Source: Altericroceibacterium xinjiangense (GTDB lineage Bacteria > Pseudomonadota > Alphaproteobacteria > Sphingomonadales > Sphingomonadaceae). From it: 64,000 nt of DNA. The position numbers and the translations under genes were made by a program. The stretch is taken from positions 248,001 through 312,000 of the forward strand of contig NZ_RSEK01000001.1 of NCBI RefSeq assembly GCF_003958635.1. Reading direction: 5' to 3'. Each line of letters opens with the position of its first letter. Positions within the stretch are counted from its first letter, which is position 1. Positions 38,506-47,374 of the stretch are shown one piece after another. The notes beneath the pieces were generated by a model, which was not told where the DNA came from, did not search any database, and was given only the letters and a program-made list of their open reading frames with translations.

Positions 38506-39534
38506 ATGGCTGCCCGCTGGAGACCTTGCGTGACCCTGCCCCCGAACGATCCGCCCTTGTCCGTCCTCCTGAGCGCGCACAACGCCGAAGCTTTCCTGGA
38601 CGAAGCCATCGAGAGCGTTCTGGCGCAGGATTTCCCCGCGTTCGAATTCCTGATCCTGGACGACGGATCACAGGACGCGACGCGCGCAATCGCAGAAGGC
38701 TATGCCGCGCGCGATGCCCGCATCCGCGTCATCGCCGGGGATCACCGGGGGCTGGTGGACGGCCTCAACCGCCTGCTGGAGGAAGCCCGGGCGCCGATCG
38801 TTGCCCGGTTCGATGCCGATGACATCTGCCACCCGCAGCGGTTTTCAAGGCAGATGCAATTCCTGGAAGCCCATCCGGATCACGGGCTGGTCGGCTGTGA
38901 GACCGATCAGATCGATTCGACCGGCGCGCCGCGCCCGGATGTGGAATACGGCTGGGTTCACGATCATGAGGAGATCGTACGCTGCCTGCCGCTGTGGTCG
39001 CCTCTGGTCCATCCGGCGGTGATGATGCGGCGGGACGTGGTCCGGGAAGCGGGCGGTTACCGCCGCGCCTATCGCCGGGCGGAAGATTACGACTTATGGC
39101 TGCGGCTTTCGACGCGCACGAAGCTGGCCAATTTGCCCGAACGGCTGCTTTGGTACCGGGTCCACCCCGGGCAAGTGGGTGAAAAGCACCTGGTCGAACA
39201 AGTCCGGGCCGCCGCCACCGCCTTGCTGGCGCACCGACAGCGGCTTTCGGGCAAGCCGGACCCCACCGAAGGGCTCGCTTCGCTGCCGCCGACCGCGGCG
39301 CTCGATGCCCTGTTCGGCCCCGGCTCCGCGGCCTTCGTCAACCAGCGGGTGTTCGAGGAAGTTCTTTACGTGCCCGGAGAACTCGCGGGCGCGGGATGGG
39401 ATGCGGCGCTTGCCCATGCCGCCGCATCGCGCGACCGCCGCCCGCTTTGGCGCGTAGCGACGCGGCTGCTGCGGGCGGGGCATCCGGCCAAGGCGGGACG
39501 CTTCGCCGCCGCGCTGCTGATGCCGCGCGCCTGA
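38506..39534 (+). CDS. Family 2 glycosyltransferase
   Basis: GT-A fold transferase of 342 residues, probably cytoplasmic. PLSVLLSAHNAEAFLDEAIESVL is the nucleotide-sugar binding start, LILDDGS the first Asp region, VARFDADD the DxD metal motif and GGYRRAYRRAEDYDLWLRL the acceptor/catalytic ED motif. The C-terminal 100 residues are not recognised. The annotated ATG is at 38506, but a GTG at 38530 with GGAG at 7-nt spacing is equally good. Together with the acyltransferases it suggests a small glycan-building and -acylating cluster. Confidence 0.88.
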   Translation: MAARWRPCVTLPPNDPPLSVLLSAHNAEAFLDEAIESVLAQDFPAFEFLILDDGSQDATRAIAEGYAARDARIRVIAGDHRGLVDGLNRLLEEARAPIVARFDADDICHPQRFSRQMQFLEAHPDHGLVGCETDQIDSTGAPRPDVEYGWVHDHEEIVRCLPLWSPLVHPAVMMRRDVVREAGGYRRAYRRAEDYDLWLRLSTRTKLANLPERLLWYRVHPGQVGEKHLVEQVRAAATALLAHRQRLSGKPDPTEGLASLPPTAALDALFGPGSAAFVNQRVFEEVLYVPGELAGAGWDAALAHAAASRDRRPLWRVATRLLRAGHPAKAGRFAAALLMPRA

Positions 39535-39579
39535 GCTTCGGATCCGGCTGGCGTGGAGGGTTACCCAGCCGCGCGGCGG

Positions 39580-41064
39580 TTACCACCAGGTGTCCGGACG
39601 GGCGGTGAACCCGGCGCGCTGCTCGATCGCGAGGCCGGCGTTGAGCACGCCTTGTTCGTCGAACGTGCGGCCGATGATCTGCAGGCCGAGCGGCAAGCCA
39701 TCCCGGTTCAGCCCCGCCGGAACCGACATCGCCGGGAGCCCGGCCAGGCTGGCGGGCACGGCGAACACGTCGTTGAGGTACATCGACAGCGGATCGTCGG
39801 TCTTTTCGCCGAGCGCGAAGGCAGCGGTCGGCGCGGTGGGGGCAAGGATCACGTCGCACTGGGCGAACGCGAGTTCGAAGTCCCGGGCAATCAGCGTGCG
39901 GACCTTCTGCGCCTGGGTGTAATAGGCATCGTAGAAGCCGGCCGACAGCACATAGGTGCCGATCAGGATGCGGCGCTTGACCTCGGCCCCGAATCCTTCG
40001 GCCCGGGTGGCGGCGTACATGTCCTGCAGGTTCGCCTTTTCCGGCAGTTCCCGCAGGCCGTACCGCACCCCGTCATAGCGAGCGAGGTTGGACGAAGCTT
40101 CGGCCGGGGCGATGATGTAGTAGGCGGGCAGCGCGTACTTGGTGTGCGGCAGGCTGATCTCCACCACTTCGGCGCCTGCGTCCTTCAGCCACTGCGCTCC
40201 GCGATCCCAGCTTTCCGCGACATCGGCATCCATCCCGTCCATCCGGTATTCGCGCGGGATGCCGACGCGCTTGCCCTTCAGGTCTGCGTCGAGGTGCTTT
40301 TCCCATTCCGGCACCGGCAGGTCCAGGCTGGTCGAATCCTTCGGATCGAACCCGGCCATTGCTTCCAGCATGATCGCGCAGTCGGTGACGTCGCGCGCCA
40401 TCGGCCCCGCCTGGTCCAGCGAGGACGCGAAGGCGACGATGCCCCAGCGCGAGCAGCGGCCGTATGTCGGCTTGATCCCGGTGATCCCGGTGAACGCGGC
40501 GGGCTGGCGGATCGATCCGCCGGTGTCCGTCCCCGTCGCTGCCGGGGCGAGCCGCGCCGCGACCGCCGCCGAGCTGCCGCCGGACGATCCGCCCGGGGCC
40601 ATCTGCGCATTGCCGCCGCTGCGGCGCCACGGGTTGACGACGTTGCCGAAGTGGCTCGTCTCGTTGGAGGAGCCCATCGCGAACTGATCGAGATTGAGCT
40701 TGCCGAGCATGCCCGCGCCCGCTTCCCACAGCTTTGCGGAAACGGTGCTTTCGTATTCGGGCGTGAAGCCTTCCAGCATGTGGCTGGCGGCGGTGGTCTG
40801 CACCCCGCGCGTGGCGAACAAGTCCTTCATCCCGATCGGGACGCCGGCCATCTTGCCCAGCGGCTTGCCGGCGGCGCGATCGGCATCGACCTTGTCGGCG
40901 GCTTCAAGAGCGCGTTCGGGCGTGGCGACGATGAACGCGTTCAGCGCCCCTTGCGCGGCGGCAACGTTGGCGTTGAAGCCTTCGGCCACTTCGCGCGCGG
41001 TAAAATCGCCCGAGGCGACGCCGTCGCGGATCGCCTTGACGCCAAGCTGTGTCAGGTCGGTCAT
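39580..41064 (-). CDS. gatA: Aspartyl/glutamyl-tRNA(Asn/Gln) amidotransferase subunit A
   Basis: Amidase subunit of GatCAB, releasing ammonia from glutamine; 494 residues. The amidase signature is [32 protein letters not shown] (Ser-cisSer-Lys triad: Lys from the [10 protein letters not shown] region). The start ATG shares one base with the gatC stop (TAATG), so the two are coupled. It ends 45 nt from the convergent glycosyltransferase. Confidence 0.97.
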   Translation of the reverse strand: MTDLTQLGVKAIRDGVASGDFTAREVAEGFNANVAAAQGALNAFIVATPERALEAADKVDADRAAGKPLGKMAGVPIGMKDLFATRGVQTTAASHMLEGFTPEYESTVSAKLWEAGAGMLGKLNLDQFAMGSSNETSHFGNVVNPWRRSGGNAQMAPGGSSGGSSAAVAARLAPAATGTDTGGSIRQPAAFTGITGIKPTYGRCSRWGIVAFASSLDQAGPMARDVTDCAIMLEAMAGFDPKDSTSLDLPVPEWEKHLDADLKGKRVGIPREYRMDGMDADVAESWDRGAQWLKDAGAEVVEISLPHTKYALPAYYIIAPAEASSNLARYDGVRYGLRELPEKANLQDMYAATRAEGFGAEVKRRILIGTYVLSAGFYDAYYTQAQKVRTLIARDFELAFAQCDVILAPTAPTAAFALGEKTDDPLSMYLNDVFAVPASLAGLPAMSVPAGLNRDGLPLGLQIIGRTFDEQGVLNAGLAIEQRAGFTARPDTWW

Positions 41065-41366
41065 TATTCGATCACCTTCGGGACGGCGAAGAAACCGTGT
41101 TCGGCCGCGGGCGCGTTGGCGAGCACCTTGTCGCGCACGCCGCCGCCGGTCAGCGGATCGGCGTTCATCTCGTCTTCGCGCAGGCGCAGGCGCTGCGGGA
41201 TCACCGCCGTCATCGGCTCCACGCCGCTGACGTCGACTTCCCCCAGCTGCTCCACCCAGTTCAGGATGTTGTTCAGCTCCGGCACCATGGTGTCGAGCTC
41301 TTCCTCGCTCATGCTGATCCGCGCCAGCGAGGCGATCTTGGCTACGGTTTTTCTATCGACCGACAT
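41064..41366 (-). CDS. gatC: Aspartyl/glutamyl-tRNA(Asn/Gln) amidotransferase subunit C
   Basis: Small subunit that stabilises GatA, 100 residues, the normal size. Motifs are [37 protein letters not shown] and the LREDEMN followed by FFAVPKVIE. The SD upstream of 41366 is weak, and the start is set by family length. Confidence 0.95.
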   Translation of the reverse strand: MSVDRKTVAKIASLARISMSEEELDTMVPELNNILNWVEQLGEVDVSGVEPMTAVIPQRLRLREDEMNADPLTGGGVRDKVLANAPAAEHGFFAVPKVIE

Positions 41367-41409
41367 GGCGAGCGCGTTAGCTGGGGCGAAGCTTCGCTTC
41401 AAGCGAATG

Positions 41410-43107
41410 CTACTTGAAAGGCTCCCCGATCGGGCGGCCGTCGACATAGATCTGCCGCCCATCGAACGGACGGACTTCCACGCGCGGCTCGTCTCCGGTT
41501 TGCACCCGCCGCGGCGGCAACGGCGGCGGCAAGCTGGCCACGATCCCATCGGCTTGAAGCACGAGCTGCTCCACCCGGTCCCCCTGCACCAGCGCGATGC
41601 GCCGCCCCTTTGCGCTCGGCCCGAGATCGAGCGCGGTGCACGTCCGCACGCATTCCCACGGCTGGGCATCGATATAGGCTTCGACCGCGGCGCGCAGGCG
41701 CGGATCGCCCGACTGGATGCGCAGATTGGCCCGCCGCTGCCGCCGCTCCACCGCGGCTTCGTCTCGCACGCGGAACGGGCGCTGCTTCTGCGCCAGCGCC
41801 TGCCGGGCCGCGCCGGCGATCCGGGGGTCGCCTGAAGCCGCCAGCCGGGTCAGCGCCGCCCGGCCTGCGTTGCCGAAATCCCAGCGCAGCGCCGAAAAGT
41901 CGAACCGTTCTGCATCGACTTCACCCGACGTGAGCCGCTCGATCTGGCTGGCGGTCGCGATTCGACCGAAATCGAGGATTGGCAGCGCCAGCAGGATCGC
42001 CAGCGCAAACGTGAACAGCACAAGCTCAAAGGTCGCGCGGCGAAAGGCGGCGGGCCAGCCGTTCCACCGCCCGCGGATGACGGCCACCCAGCACCCCACC
42101 CCGACCGCGCAGGCGACGACGATCGCGGCAAGGCCCCACAAGCGCTCCGGCGTCAGGCCATGCTGGGTCACGCGCACGATCATCGACGCCGCCGCGAATG
42201 CGCTGAGCGGCAGGATTCCGATCACCAGGGCCAGCCCGGCGATTCGCATGACGAGGGAGGAACTGGCCGCCGCATCGTCCTGCCGCACGATCGCATGCGC
42301 CAGCACAAAGGCGCCCGCCGCGCTGACCAGCAGGATCGGAGTGGCGCTGGCGGTCGCGCTCCACAGCACTTCCGGCCCGGAAAGCGCGGTCGCCAGCAGG
42401 AACAGCACCAGCGCGAAGGCGAGCGGGACCGCCAGCAGCGAAAGCACCAGCAGCACGACGGCCTGCAACGTCCCGATGACTTTCAGCTGGTTGCGGAGCA
42501 CGCCCAGCGCGGCGCCGAACGCGATCCCGCTGACCGTCCATGCGAACCAGCCCCGGCCCAGCAGGTTTTCCAGCAAGTCGATCTGCAGCAGCACGAACAA
42601 GGCCGCCAGCATCAGCAGCACGGCCCACGCGATCCCGGTGAACAGCAACGCGCCCCCGGCGCTGACCGCATCGGTCCAGACGTGGAAGTGGATTGCCGCG
42701 TAGGGCGTCATCAGGCGCATGCGGTGGAAGCGGGCCTGGAACAGCGGCACGGCCAGCACGACGGCGAGAACCCCGGCGGCAAAGGCGAACGGCGTGTTCG
42801 CTCGCGCTTCGTAGAATGCGACCGCATACCCGGCGAGCGCGGCCATCAGCAGGCCGACCGCGCCCGAGAAGATCGCCGGTTCGCGCCAGTTTTCCCGGTC
42901 GAGCGTGAATGCGGCCGCCAGCGCGCCGAACAGGACGAACGCGGCCATGGCGGCGCGAATCGGGGATTCGATTTCCCCGTTGCTGAACAAGTGGATCAGC
43001 AGCCCGGCCAGACCGAGCAAACCGGCAAGCAGCCAGGGCCGCAGCGGCCAGTCGGTCAGGATCGGCGCTTCGGGAAAGGCGGGAGATGCCGTTGCAGCGC
43101 CCGCCAT
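41410..43107 (-). CDS. DUF4153 membrane protein
   Basis: 565 residues with about 12 membrane helices in the first 400 ([22 protein letters not shown] at the start) and a soluble C-terminal region of about 165 residues with Arg-rich helices. The family is of unknown function. It is 4 nt downstream of the FKBP stop, so these two form an operon, and gatC starts 43 nt later. I cannot exclude co-transcription with gatCA. Confidence 0.8.
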   Translation of the reverse strand: MAGAATASPAFPEAPILTDWPLRPWLLAGLLGLAGLLIHLFSNGEIESPIRAAMAAFVLFGALAAAFTLDRENWREPAIFSGAVGLLMAALAGYAVAFYEARANTPFAFAAGVLAVVLAVPLFQARFHRMRLMTPYAAIHFHVWTDAVSAGGALLFTGIAWAVLLMLAALFVLLQIDLLENLLGRGWFAWTVSGIAFGAALGVLRNQLKVIGTLQAVVLLVLSLLAVPLAFALVLFLLATALSGPEVLWSATASATPILLVSAAGAFVLAHAIVRQDDAAASSSLVMRIAGLALVIGILPLSAFAAASMIVRVTQHGLTPERLWGLAAIVVACAVGVGCWVAVIRGRWNGWPAAFRRATFELVLFTFALAILLALPILDFGRIATASQIERLTSGEVDAERFDFSALRWDFGNAGRAALTRLAASGDPRIAGAARQALAQKQRPFRVRDEAAVERRQRRANLRIQSGDPRLRAAVEAYIDAQPWECVRTCTALDLGPSAKGRRIALVQGDRVEQLVLQADGIVASLPPPLPPRRVQTGDEPRVEVRPFDGRQIYVDGRPIGEPFK

Positions 43108-43111
43108 CCGG

Positions 43112-43687
43112 TTACTGCCCCATGCCCGGAACGGCGCCGGGAACTGCGCCCGGGACCATGCCCGGAGGCATACCGGGAACCGCACCCTGCTGCTGGAGCT
43201 GCTGCATCATCTGCTGCTGCCGCATCATTTGCATGATCTCTTCGCGGCTGCGGAATTCCAGCAGGCGAACTTCGAATGTCAGGTCGGTGTCGGGCGGGAT
43301 CGGCCCGCTGCCTTGGGCACCGTAGGCCTGATCGGCGGGAATCACGATGCGGTAGCGTCCGCCCGGCTGCATGTGCTGCAGCGCGGTGGCGAAACCGGGC
43401 ACCACGCCGCTGACTTCCATCGGCACGCCCTGGTTCTGGTCGAACACGGTGCCGTCGGGCAGCGTGCCCATGTAGTCGATCAGCGCGATATCGGTGGCGG
43501 TCGGGCTGTCGCCCTCCCCTTCCTCAAGCGTGACGATGCGCACGCCGCCGTCGAGCAGATCGTATTCCGGCGCGGCAGCCCAGGCGAGGCCCGCGGCCAG
43601 CAACACGGCAAGAGCGATGCCGAGCCACAGCTTGGTCAGCGAACCGCTGCGAATCGGTTGAAGCGGGACGCGGGTGACTTCGGTCAT
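43112..43687 (-). CDS. FKBP-type peptidyl-prolyl isomerase, membrane-anchored
   Basis: 191 residues. An N-terminal helix (LWLGIALAVLLAAGLAWAAA, about 20-39) anchors it to the inner membrane or is a signal anchor. The FKBP fold follows, with the GTVFDQNQGVPMEV and VVPGFATALQHMQPGGRYRIVIP segments; the isomerase site (GxVIxGFxxAL pattern) looks intact. The last 45 residues are unusual: a Met/Gln-rich stretch (EIMQMMRQQQMMQQLQQQ) and PGM/PGAV repeats. Likely a periplasmic folding catalyst. Confidence 0.92.
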   Translation of the reverse strand: MTEVTRVPLQPIRSGSLTKLWLGIALAVLLAAGLAWAAAPEYDLLDGGVRIVTLEEGEGDSPTATDIALIDYMGTLPDGTVFDQNQGVPMEVSGVVPGFATALQHMQPGGRYRIVIPADQAYGAQGSGPIPPDTDLTFEVRLLEFRSREEIMQMMRQQQMMQQLQQQGAVPGMPPGMVPGAVPGAVPGMGQ

Positions 43688-43719
43688 GGATATTCCTGGT
43701 TAAGCTGGCCTGATGCGCG

Positions 43720-43747
43720 AAAGGCGCGGGGGATACCCCGCGCCTTT
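43720..43747 (-). terminator. Terminator of rpsU
   Basis: A perfect 12-bp stem (AAAGGCGCGGGG with CCCCGCGCCTTT, 4-nt loop) lies about 77 nt after the rpsU stop on the minus strand. The following T-run is short in that direction. It separates rpsU from the FKBP gene. Confidence 0.65.
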
Positions 43748-43824
43748 TGGCGTATCGTTCGGCCGCATTCAAGCGGGATGGATGCCTGCGGCCAAGGCCC
43801 CGGCTGGCGGGGCGAAGGCGTGTC

Positions 43825-44031
43825 CTACTTGGCGCCGTCGCGTTCGGCGCGCTTGCGTTCCAGCTTGCGGGCGCGGCGCACGGCGGCGGCCTTTTCCCGG
43901 GCGCGCTTCTCGCTCGGCTTTTCATAGTGGCGGCGCAGCTTCATCTCGCGATACACGCCTTCCCGCTGCAGTTTCTTCTTCAGCGCGCGGAGGGCCTGTT
44001 CAACATTGTTATCGCGGACGACGATCTGCAT
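43825..44031 (-). CDS. rpsU: 30S ribosomal protein S21
   Basis: 68 residues: [19 protein letters not shown] then a basic helix-rich stretch ([23 protein letters not shown]) and a Lys/Arg tail. It begins close to mRNA binding on the 30S platform. The start at 44031 is preceded by AAGGTGG. An ORF extending upstream to 44259 is not the gene. It is divergent from crcB. Confidence 0.97.
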   Translation of the reverse strand: MQIVVRDNNVEQALRALKKKLQREGVYREMKLRRHYEKPSEKRAREKAAAVRRARKLERKRAERDGAK

Positions 44032-44186
44032 AAAAGTAAGCCACCTTTCGAATTCGTTTAATATCGGTTGGAAATGCCTGCCGCACACCGAAGGGTATCG
44101 TGCGCGAATCGGCATGTAACCAACGAAAGAGGTACCGAATCCCTTTCGGATCGGCCCTGACCGGCGCCCACTAGGCCAAATCTGGG

Positions 44187-44213
44187 GCAAAGGCAAGGAT
44201 ATCCGGCCTTTGC
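44187..44213 (+). promoter_or_regulatory. Hairpin in the crcB leader
   Basis: A perfect 8-bp stem (GCAAAGGC with GCCTTTGC, 11-nt loop containing GGATATCC) ends 32 nt before the crcB ATG. It does not match the fluoride riboswitch consensus as I know it. It may be a leader structure or an operator. Confidence 0.4.
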
Positions 44214-44245
44214 GAACGGCAGCCCGCCCGGCTAAGGCGTTGGCG

Positions 44246-44653
44246 ATGGAATCCACCACTCCCTTCCTCGCTTCGCTGCACGTTGCGGTCGGCGGCGGCC
44301 TTGGTGCGCTGATGCGCTACCAGCTTGGCCGGATGCTGTCCGGCTGGCTTGGCCCGGGCACTGTTGCCGCATTCCCGTGGGCAACGCTGACCGCGAATGT
44401 CCTCGGCAGCCTTGGCATGGGCCTGCTGGCCGGGTTCCTTGCCCGGTACGGTTCGGGGAACGAGCAGGCCCGGCTGTTCCTGGGGATCGGCCTGCTCGGC
44501 GGGTTTACCACCTTTTCCTCTTTCAGCCTGGAAATGATGCTGCTGATCGAACGCGGCCAGGGGCCGCTCGCGTTCCTGTACGCCGCAATCTCGCTGCTCG
44601 TGGGGCTGACCGCGCTTTATATCGGCCTGATCGTGATGAGGATTGCAGGATGA
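44246..44653 (+). CDS. crcB: Fluoride ion channel CrcB/FluC
   Basis: Dual-topology fluoride exporter, 135 residues, four membrane helices. Signatures are [32 protein letters not shown] and [19 protein letters not shown]. It protects the cell against fluoride. Its start has AAGG 9 nt upstream. It is the first gene of an operon of four (crcB, pseudouridine synthase, tiny membrane protein, ATP12) with overlapping or near-overlapping starts. Confidence 0.95.
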   Translation: MESTTPFLASLHVAVGGGLGALMRYQLGRMLSGWLGPGTVAAFPWATLTANVLGSLGMGLLAGFLARYGSGNEQARLFLGIGLLGGFTTFSSFSLEMMLLIERGQGPLAFLYAAISLLVGLTALYIGLIVMRIAG

Positions 44654-45777
44654 ACTCGCCGAAACAAGACGATCGGGCACAGGACGACAAGGTCCGCCAG
44701 TTCACCGTCGCTGCCGACGATGACGGCATCCGGCTGGACCGCTGGTTCAAGCGGCACTTGCCGCAGATCGGCTTTGCCACCGTGTCCCGCTGGGCGCGGA
44801 CCGGGCAGATCCGGGTCGACGGCGGCCGGGCCAAGCCGGAAGACCGGCTGGCCACCGGGCAAGTCGTGCGCGTGCCGCCGGGGGGAGAAAACACCGCCCC
44901 CGCCCCGCGCACTCGCAAACCGCTGACCGAAGAAGAGATCGCCAGCGCCGAGGCGATGGTGATCGAGAAAACCCGCGCCGCGATCGTGCTCAACAAGCCG
45001 CCCGGTCTCGCGACCCAAGGCGGCACCAAGACGCACAGCCACGTCGACGGGCTGCTCGATGCCTATGTCGGCGACGATGAGCCGCGCCCCCGCCTGGTCC
45101 ACCGGCTGGACAAGGACACCAGCGGCGTGCTGCTCGTTGCCCGCACGCCCGGCAGCGCGGCGTTTTTCTCCAAGCGGTTCTCCGGCCGATCGGCGAAGAA
45201 GGTTTACTGGGCGCTGGTGGTGGGCGTGCCCGACTTGTCCGAAGGCCTGATCGAGGCTTCGCTTGCCAAGCAGCCCGGCACCGGGGGCGAGAAGATGCAT
45301 GTCGACGAGGAGAACGGCCAGCCGGCGAAGACACGCTATCGCGTCGTCGACCGCGCCGGCAACCGCGCCGCCTGGGTCGAGCTTCACCCGCTGACCGGTC
45401 GCACGCACCAACTGCGCGTCCACATGGCAGCGATCGGCCACCCGATCGTGGGCGATGGCAAGTACGGCGGACAGGACGCGTTCCTCACCGGCACGATCAG
45501 CCGCAAGATGCATCTCCACGCCCGGCGGCTGGTGATCGACAGCCCCGACGGCAAGATTGACGTCACCGCTGAATTGCCCGAGCATTTCGCCGCGAGCATG
45601 GAGAACCTCGGCTTCGATCCCGCGATTGGCGACGCGCTGCCCGACCAGGCCCCGCCTCCCCCCGGCCGGGAAGCGAAGAAGCAGGCTGCTCGCAAGCACG
45701 CGAAGGAATACCGCAAGGCCCGCCGGGGCGAACGGCGGCAGCGCAGCGGCGGCCCGGCGAACCGCGGCCGATCGTAA
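44650..45777 (+). CDS. RluA-family 23S rRNA pseudouridine synthase
   Basis: 375 residues. An N-terminal S4 RNA-binding domain (GIRLDRWFKRHLPQIGFATVSRWARTGQIRVDG) precedes the catalytic domain with the Asp motif RLVHRLDKDTSGVLL and the C-terminal GRTHQLRVHMAAIGHPIVGD. It is the RluC/RluD group. The C-terminal tail of about 45 residues is highly basic (KKQAARKHAKEYRKARRGERR), longer than usual. The start ATG overlaps the crcB stop (ATGA). Confidence 0.93.
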   Translation: MNSPKQDDRAQDDKVRQFTVAADDDGIRLDRWFKRHLPQIGFATVSRWARTGQIRVDGGRAKPEDRLATGQVVRVPPGGENTAPAPRTRKPLTEEEIASAEAMVIEKTRAAIVLNKPPGLATQGGTKTHSHVDGLLDAYVGDDEPRPRLVHRLDKDTSGVLLVARTPGSAAFFSKRFSGRSAKKVYWALVVGVPDLSEGLIEASLAKQPGTGGEKMHVDEENGQPAKTRYRVVDRAGNRAAWVELHPLTGRTHQLRVHMAAIGHPIVGDGKYGGQDAFLTGTISRKMHLHARRLVIDSPDGKIDVTAELPEHFAASMENLGFDPAIGDALPDQAPPPPGREAKKQAARKHAKEYRKARRGERRQRSGGPANRGRS

Positions 45778-45792
45778 AGGGGAGCCGCTGCC

Positions 45793-46014
45793 GTGCCTGA
45801 ACCGGTATCCGACGATGTCGCGCGTAATCGCTGGCTGACGATTCAGGCCGTGCGCTTTTCCGGGATCGCGATGGTGCTGGCCGGTATCCTGATCGTTCGT
45901 CAGGTGATCGACGCCCCGCCTGCGATCGGCTGGCTGCTGCTGGTGCCCGGCCTTGCAGCCGCGTTCCTCGCCCCCACCTTGCTGGCCAAGCGCTGGCGGA
46001 GTCCTGTTGAATGA
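45793..46014 (+). CDS. Tiny membrane protein in the crcB-ATP12 operon
   Basis: 73 residues from a GTG at 45793. Two membrane helices are visible (FSGIAMVLAGILIVRQV and AIGWLLLVPGLAAAFLAPTLL), joined by DAPPAI, with a basic end KRWRS. No named family. Its stop overlaps the ATP12 start by 4 nt, so it is surely translated together with it. Confidence 0.75.
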   Translation: MPEPVSDDVARNRWLTIQAVRFSGIAMVLAGILIVRQVIDAPPAIGWLLLVPGLAAAFLAPTLLAKRWRSPVE

Positions 46015-46709
46015 AACGGTTTTACAAGCATGTCGCGGTCACCCCGGCTGACGGGGGATTTCGCGTCATGCTCGATGAGCGGGCAATCCGCACGCAGCGC
46101 GGGGCGCCGCAGGTGGTCCCCACGCGCGCACTGGCCGAGGCGCTGGCCGACGAATGGCGCGAACAGGGTGAGGAAATCGATCCTGCGCGCTTCACCTTGC
46201 GCGACCTGGCCGATTTCGCAATCGACGAAGTGACGCCGGACAAGGCGCAAGCGGTCGAAAAGCTGCTGACCTATGCCGAGACCGATACGCTTTGCTATCG
46301 CGCCGATCCGGACGAGCCGCTGTTTCGCCGCCAGCAGGAACGCTGGGACCCGTTGCTTGTCGAAATGGAGCAGCGCCACGGCTTGCGGTTCGAACGGGTG
46401 AGCGGGATCGTCCACCGGCCCCAGCCCGCCGAAACCATCGCCCGACTGCGGGAGCTTCTTTCCGATCAGGACCCGTTTGCCCTCGCCCCGCTGCAGATGC
46501 TCGCCTCGCTGGCCGCGTCCCTGACCGTGGCGCTGGCTGCGCTGGAACCGGACGCCGATCCCGAGGCGCTGTTCACCATCTCGAATTGCGAGGAAGACTG
46601 GCAAGCCGAGCAGTGGGGCTGGGATCTGCTGGCTGAGGAGCGCCGCACGATCCGGCTAGAGGCGTTCCGGGCAGCGACGCGGTTTCTGCAGCTGGCCCGG
46701 GAAGATTGA
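46011..46709 (+). CDS. ATP12 family F1-ATPase assembly chaperone
   Basis: 232 residues. KRFYKHVAVTPADGGFRVMLDERAIRT and the N-terminal block are typical of ATP12, which in mitochondria binds the F1 alpha subunit. The WEQR-like positions are represented by RQQERWDPLLVEMEQRHGL; the C-terminal NCEEDWQAEQWGWD is also conserved. It is the last gene of the crcB operon and is followed by a terminator. Confidence 0.93.
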   Translation: MKRFYKHVAVTPADGGFRVMLDERAIRTQRGAPQVVPTRALAEALADEWREQGEEIDPARFTLRDLADFAIDEVTPDKAQAVEKLLTYAETDTLCYRADPDEPLFRRQQERWDPLLVEMEQRHGLRFERVSGIVHRPQPAETIARLRELLSDQDPFALAPLQMLASLAASLTVALAALEPDADPEALFTISNCEEDWQAEQWGWDLLAEERRTIRLEAFRAATRFLQLARED

Positions 46710-46714
46710 GGCAG

Positions 46715-46738
46715 CCGCCCAAGCCTCAGGCGGTTTTT
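46715..46738 (+). terminator. Terminator of the crcB-ATP12 operon
   Basis: A 5-bp stem (CCGCC and GGCGG, 9-nt loop) followed by TTTTT. A second, overlapping 5-bp pairing (GAGGC at 46708 with GCCTC at 46723) includes the ATP12 stop codon and cannot form at the same time. Confidence 0.6.
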
Positions 46739-46748
46739 CCAGACCCTT

Positions 46749-47363
46749 TCAGGCGACCCACTCGGCGACCTGGCGGGCCACCTCGTTCGCCGTCTCGTTC
46801 AGCGCGGGACCGATAGCGACGACATCGGGCGCGATGCCGGTCCGCGTGCTTTCGAACCGGCGGGTCCGCACCTCGCCGCCAGCCTGCTGCAGGATTGCAT
46901 CGAACCGTACGGTGACCGTCTGGCTAGCCGCGTCGTAACCCATCTGCACCAGCTGTCCCGAAAGAACCGTGCGGGGCGGGATCATCAGATCGGTTTCACC
47001 GACCACCAGCCGATCTGCGCGGGCGCGGATCGTTTCCGACAAAAGCTGCTGGAACAGCTTGGCCGGCTTGTCGACCCAGGTCGCATCCTCAAGGTAGGCG
47101 ATTGCGGACGGTGACACTTGCACCGGCACCCGCGTGACGTTGAGCCGCTGCACCGATTCGGGCTGGAGCACCGCAATCGCGTTTTCCGCCGATCCGCTGG
47201 CCCCTGCGTTCGCCGGGGCGATCTGGCCCGGCTCAGGCGTCAGCGTCAGCAGCGCATCGGGCGGTTCCGGGCCAAGGCTGATGCAGCCGGACAAGGCGGC
47301 GGAAAAGGCCAAGGCGGCGGCAAGAGCGGTCGCCCTTCGCCTGTTCGATGCCGTGATGCTCAT
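46749..47363 (-). CDS. ABC transport auxiliary lipoprotein (PqiC-like)
   Basis: 204 residues with a signal peptide and lipobox Leu-Ser-Gly-Cys. It belongs to the outer-membrane lipoproteins that accompany MCE transporters. The start at 47363 has AAGGG 7 nt upstream; another ATG at 47378 overlaps the mlaD stop. It is the last gene of the Mla-like operon and could receive the lipid at the outer membrane. Confidence 0.88.
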   Translation of the reverse strand: MSITASNRRRATALAAALAFSAALSGCISLGPEPPDALLTLTPEPGQIAPANAGASGSAENAIAVLQPESVQRLNVTRVPVQVSPSAIAYLEDATWVDKPAKLFQQLLSETIRARADRLVVGETDLMIPPRTVLSGQLVQMGYDAASQTVTVRFDAILQQAGGEVRTRRFESTRTGIAPDVVAIGPALNETANEVARQVAEWVA

Positions 47364-47374
47364 CCGTGTACCCT

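Noticed and set aside
39546-39570. GGCTGG/CCAGCC hairpin between the glycosyltransferase and gatA
   Set aside because: Only 6 bp with a 13-nt loop and no T-run on either strand.
44160-44245. Fluoride riboswitch upstream of crcB
   Set aside because: The conserved GGNGAUGG and later pseudoknot bases are not found; only a plain hairpin is present.
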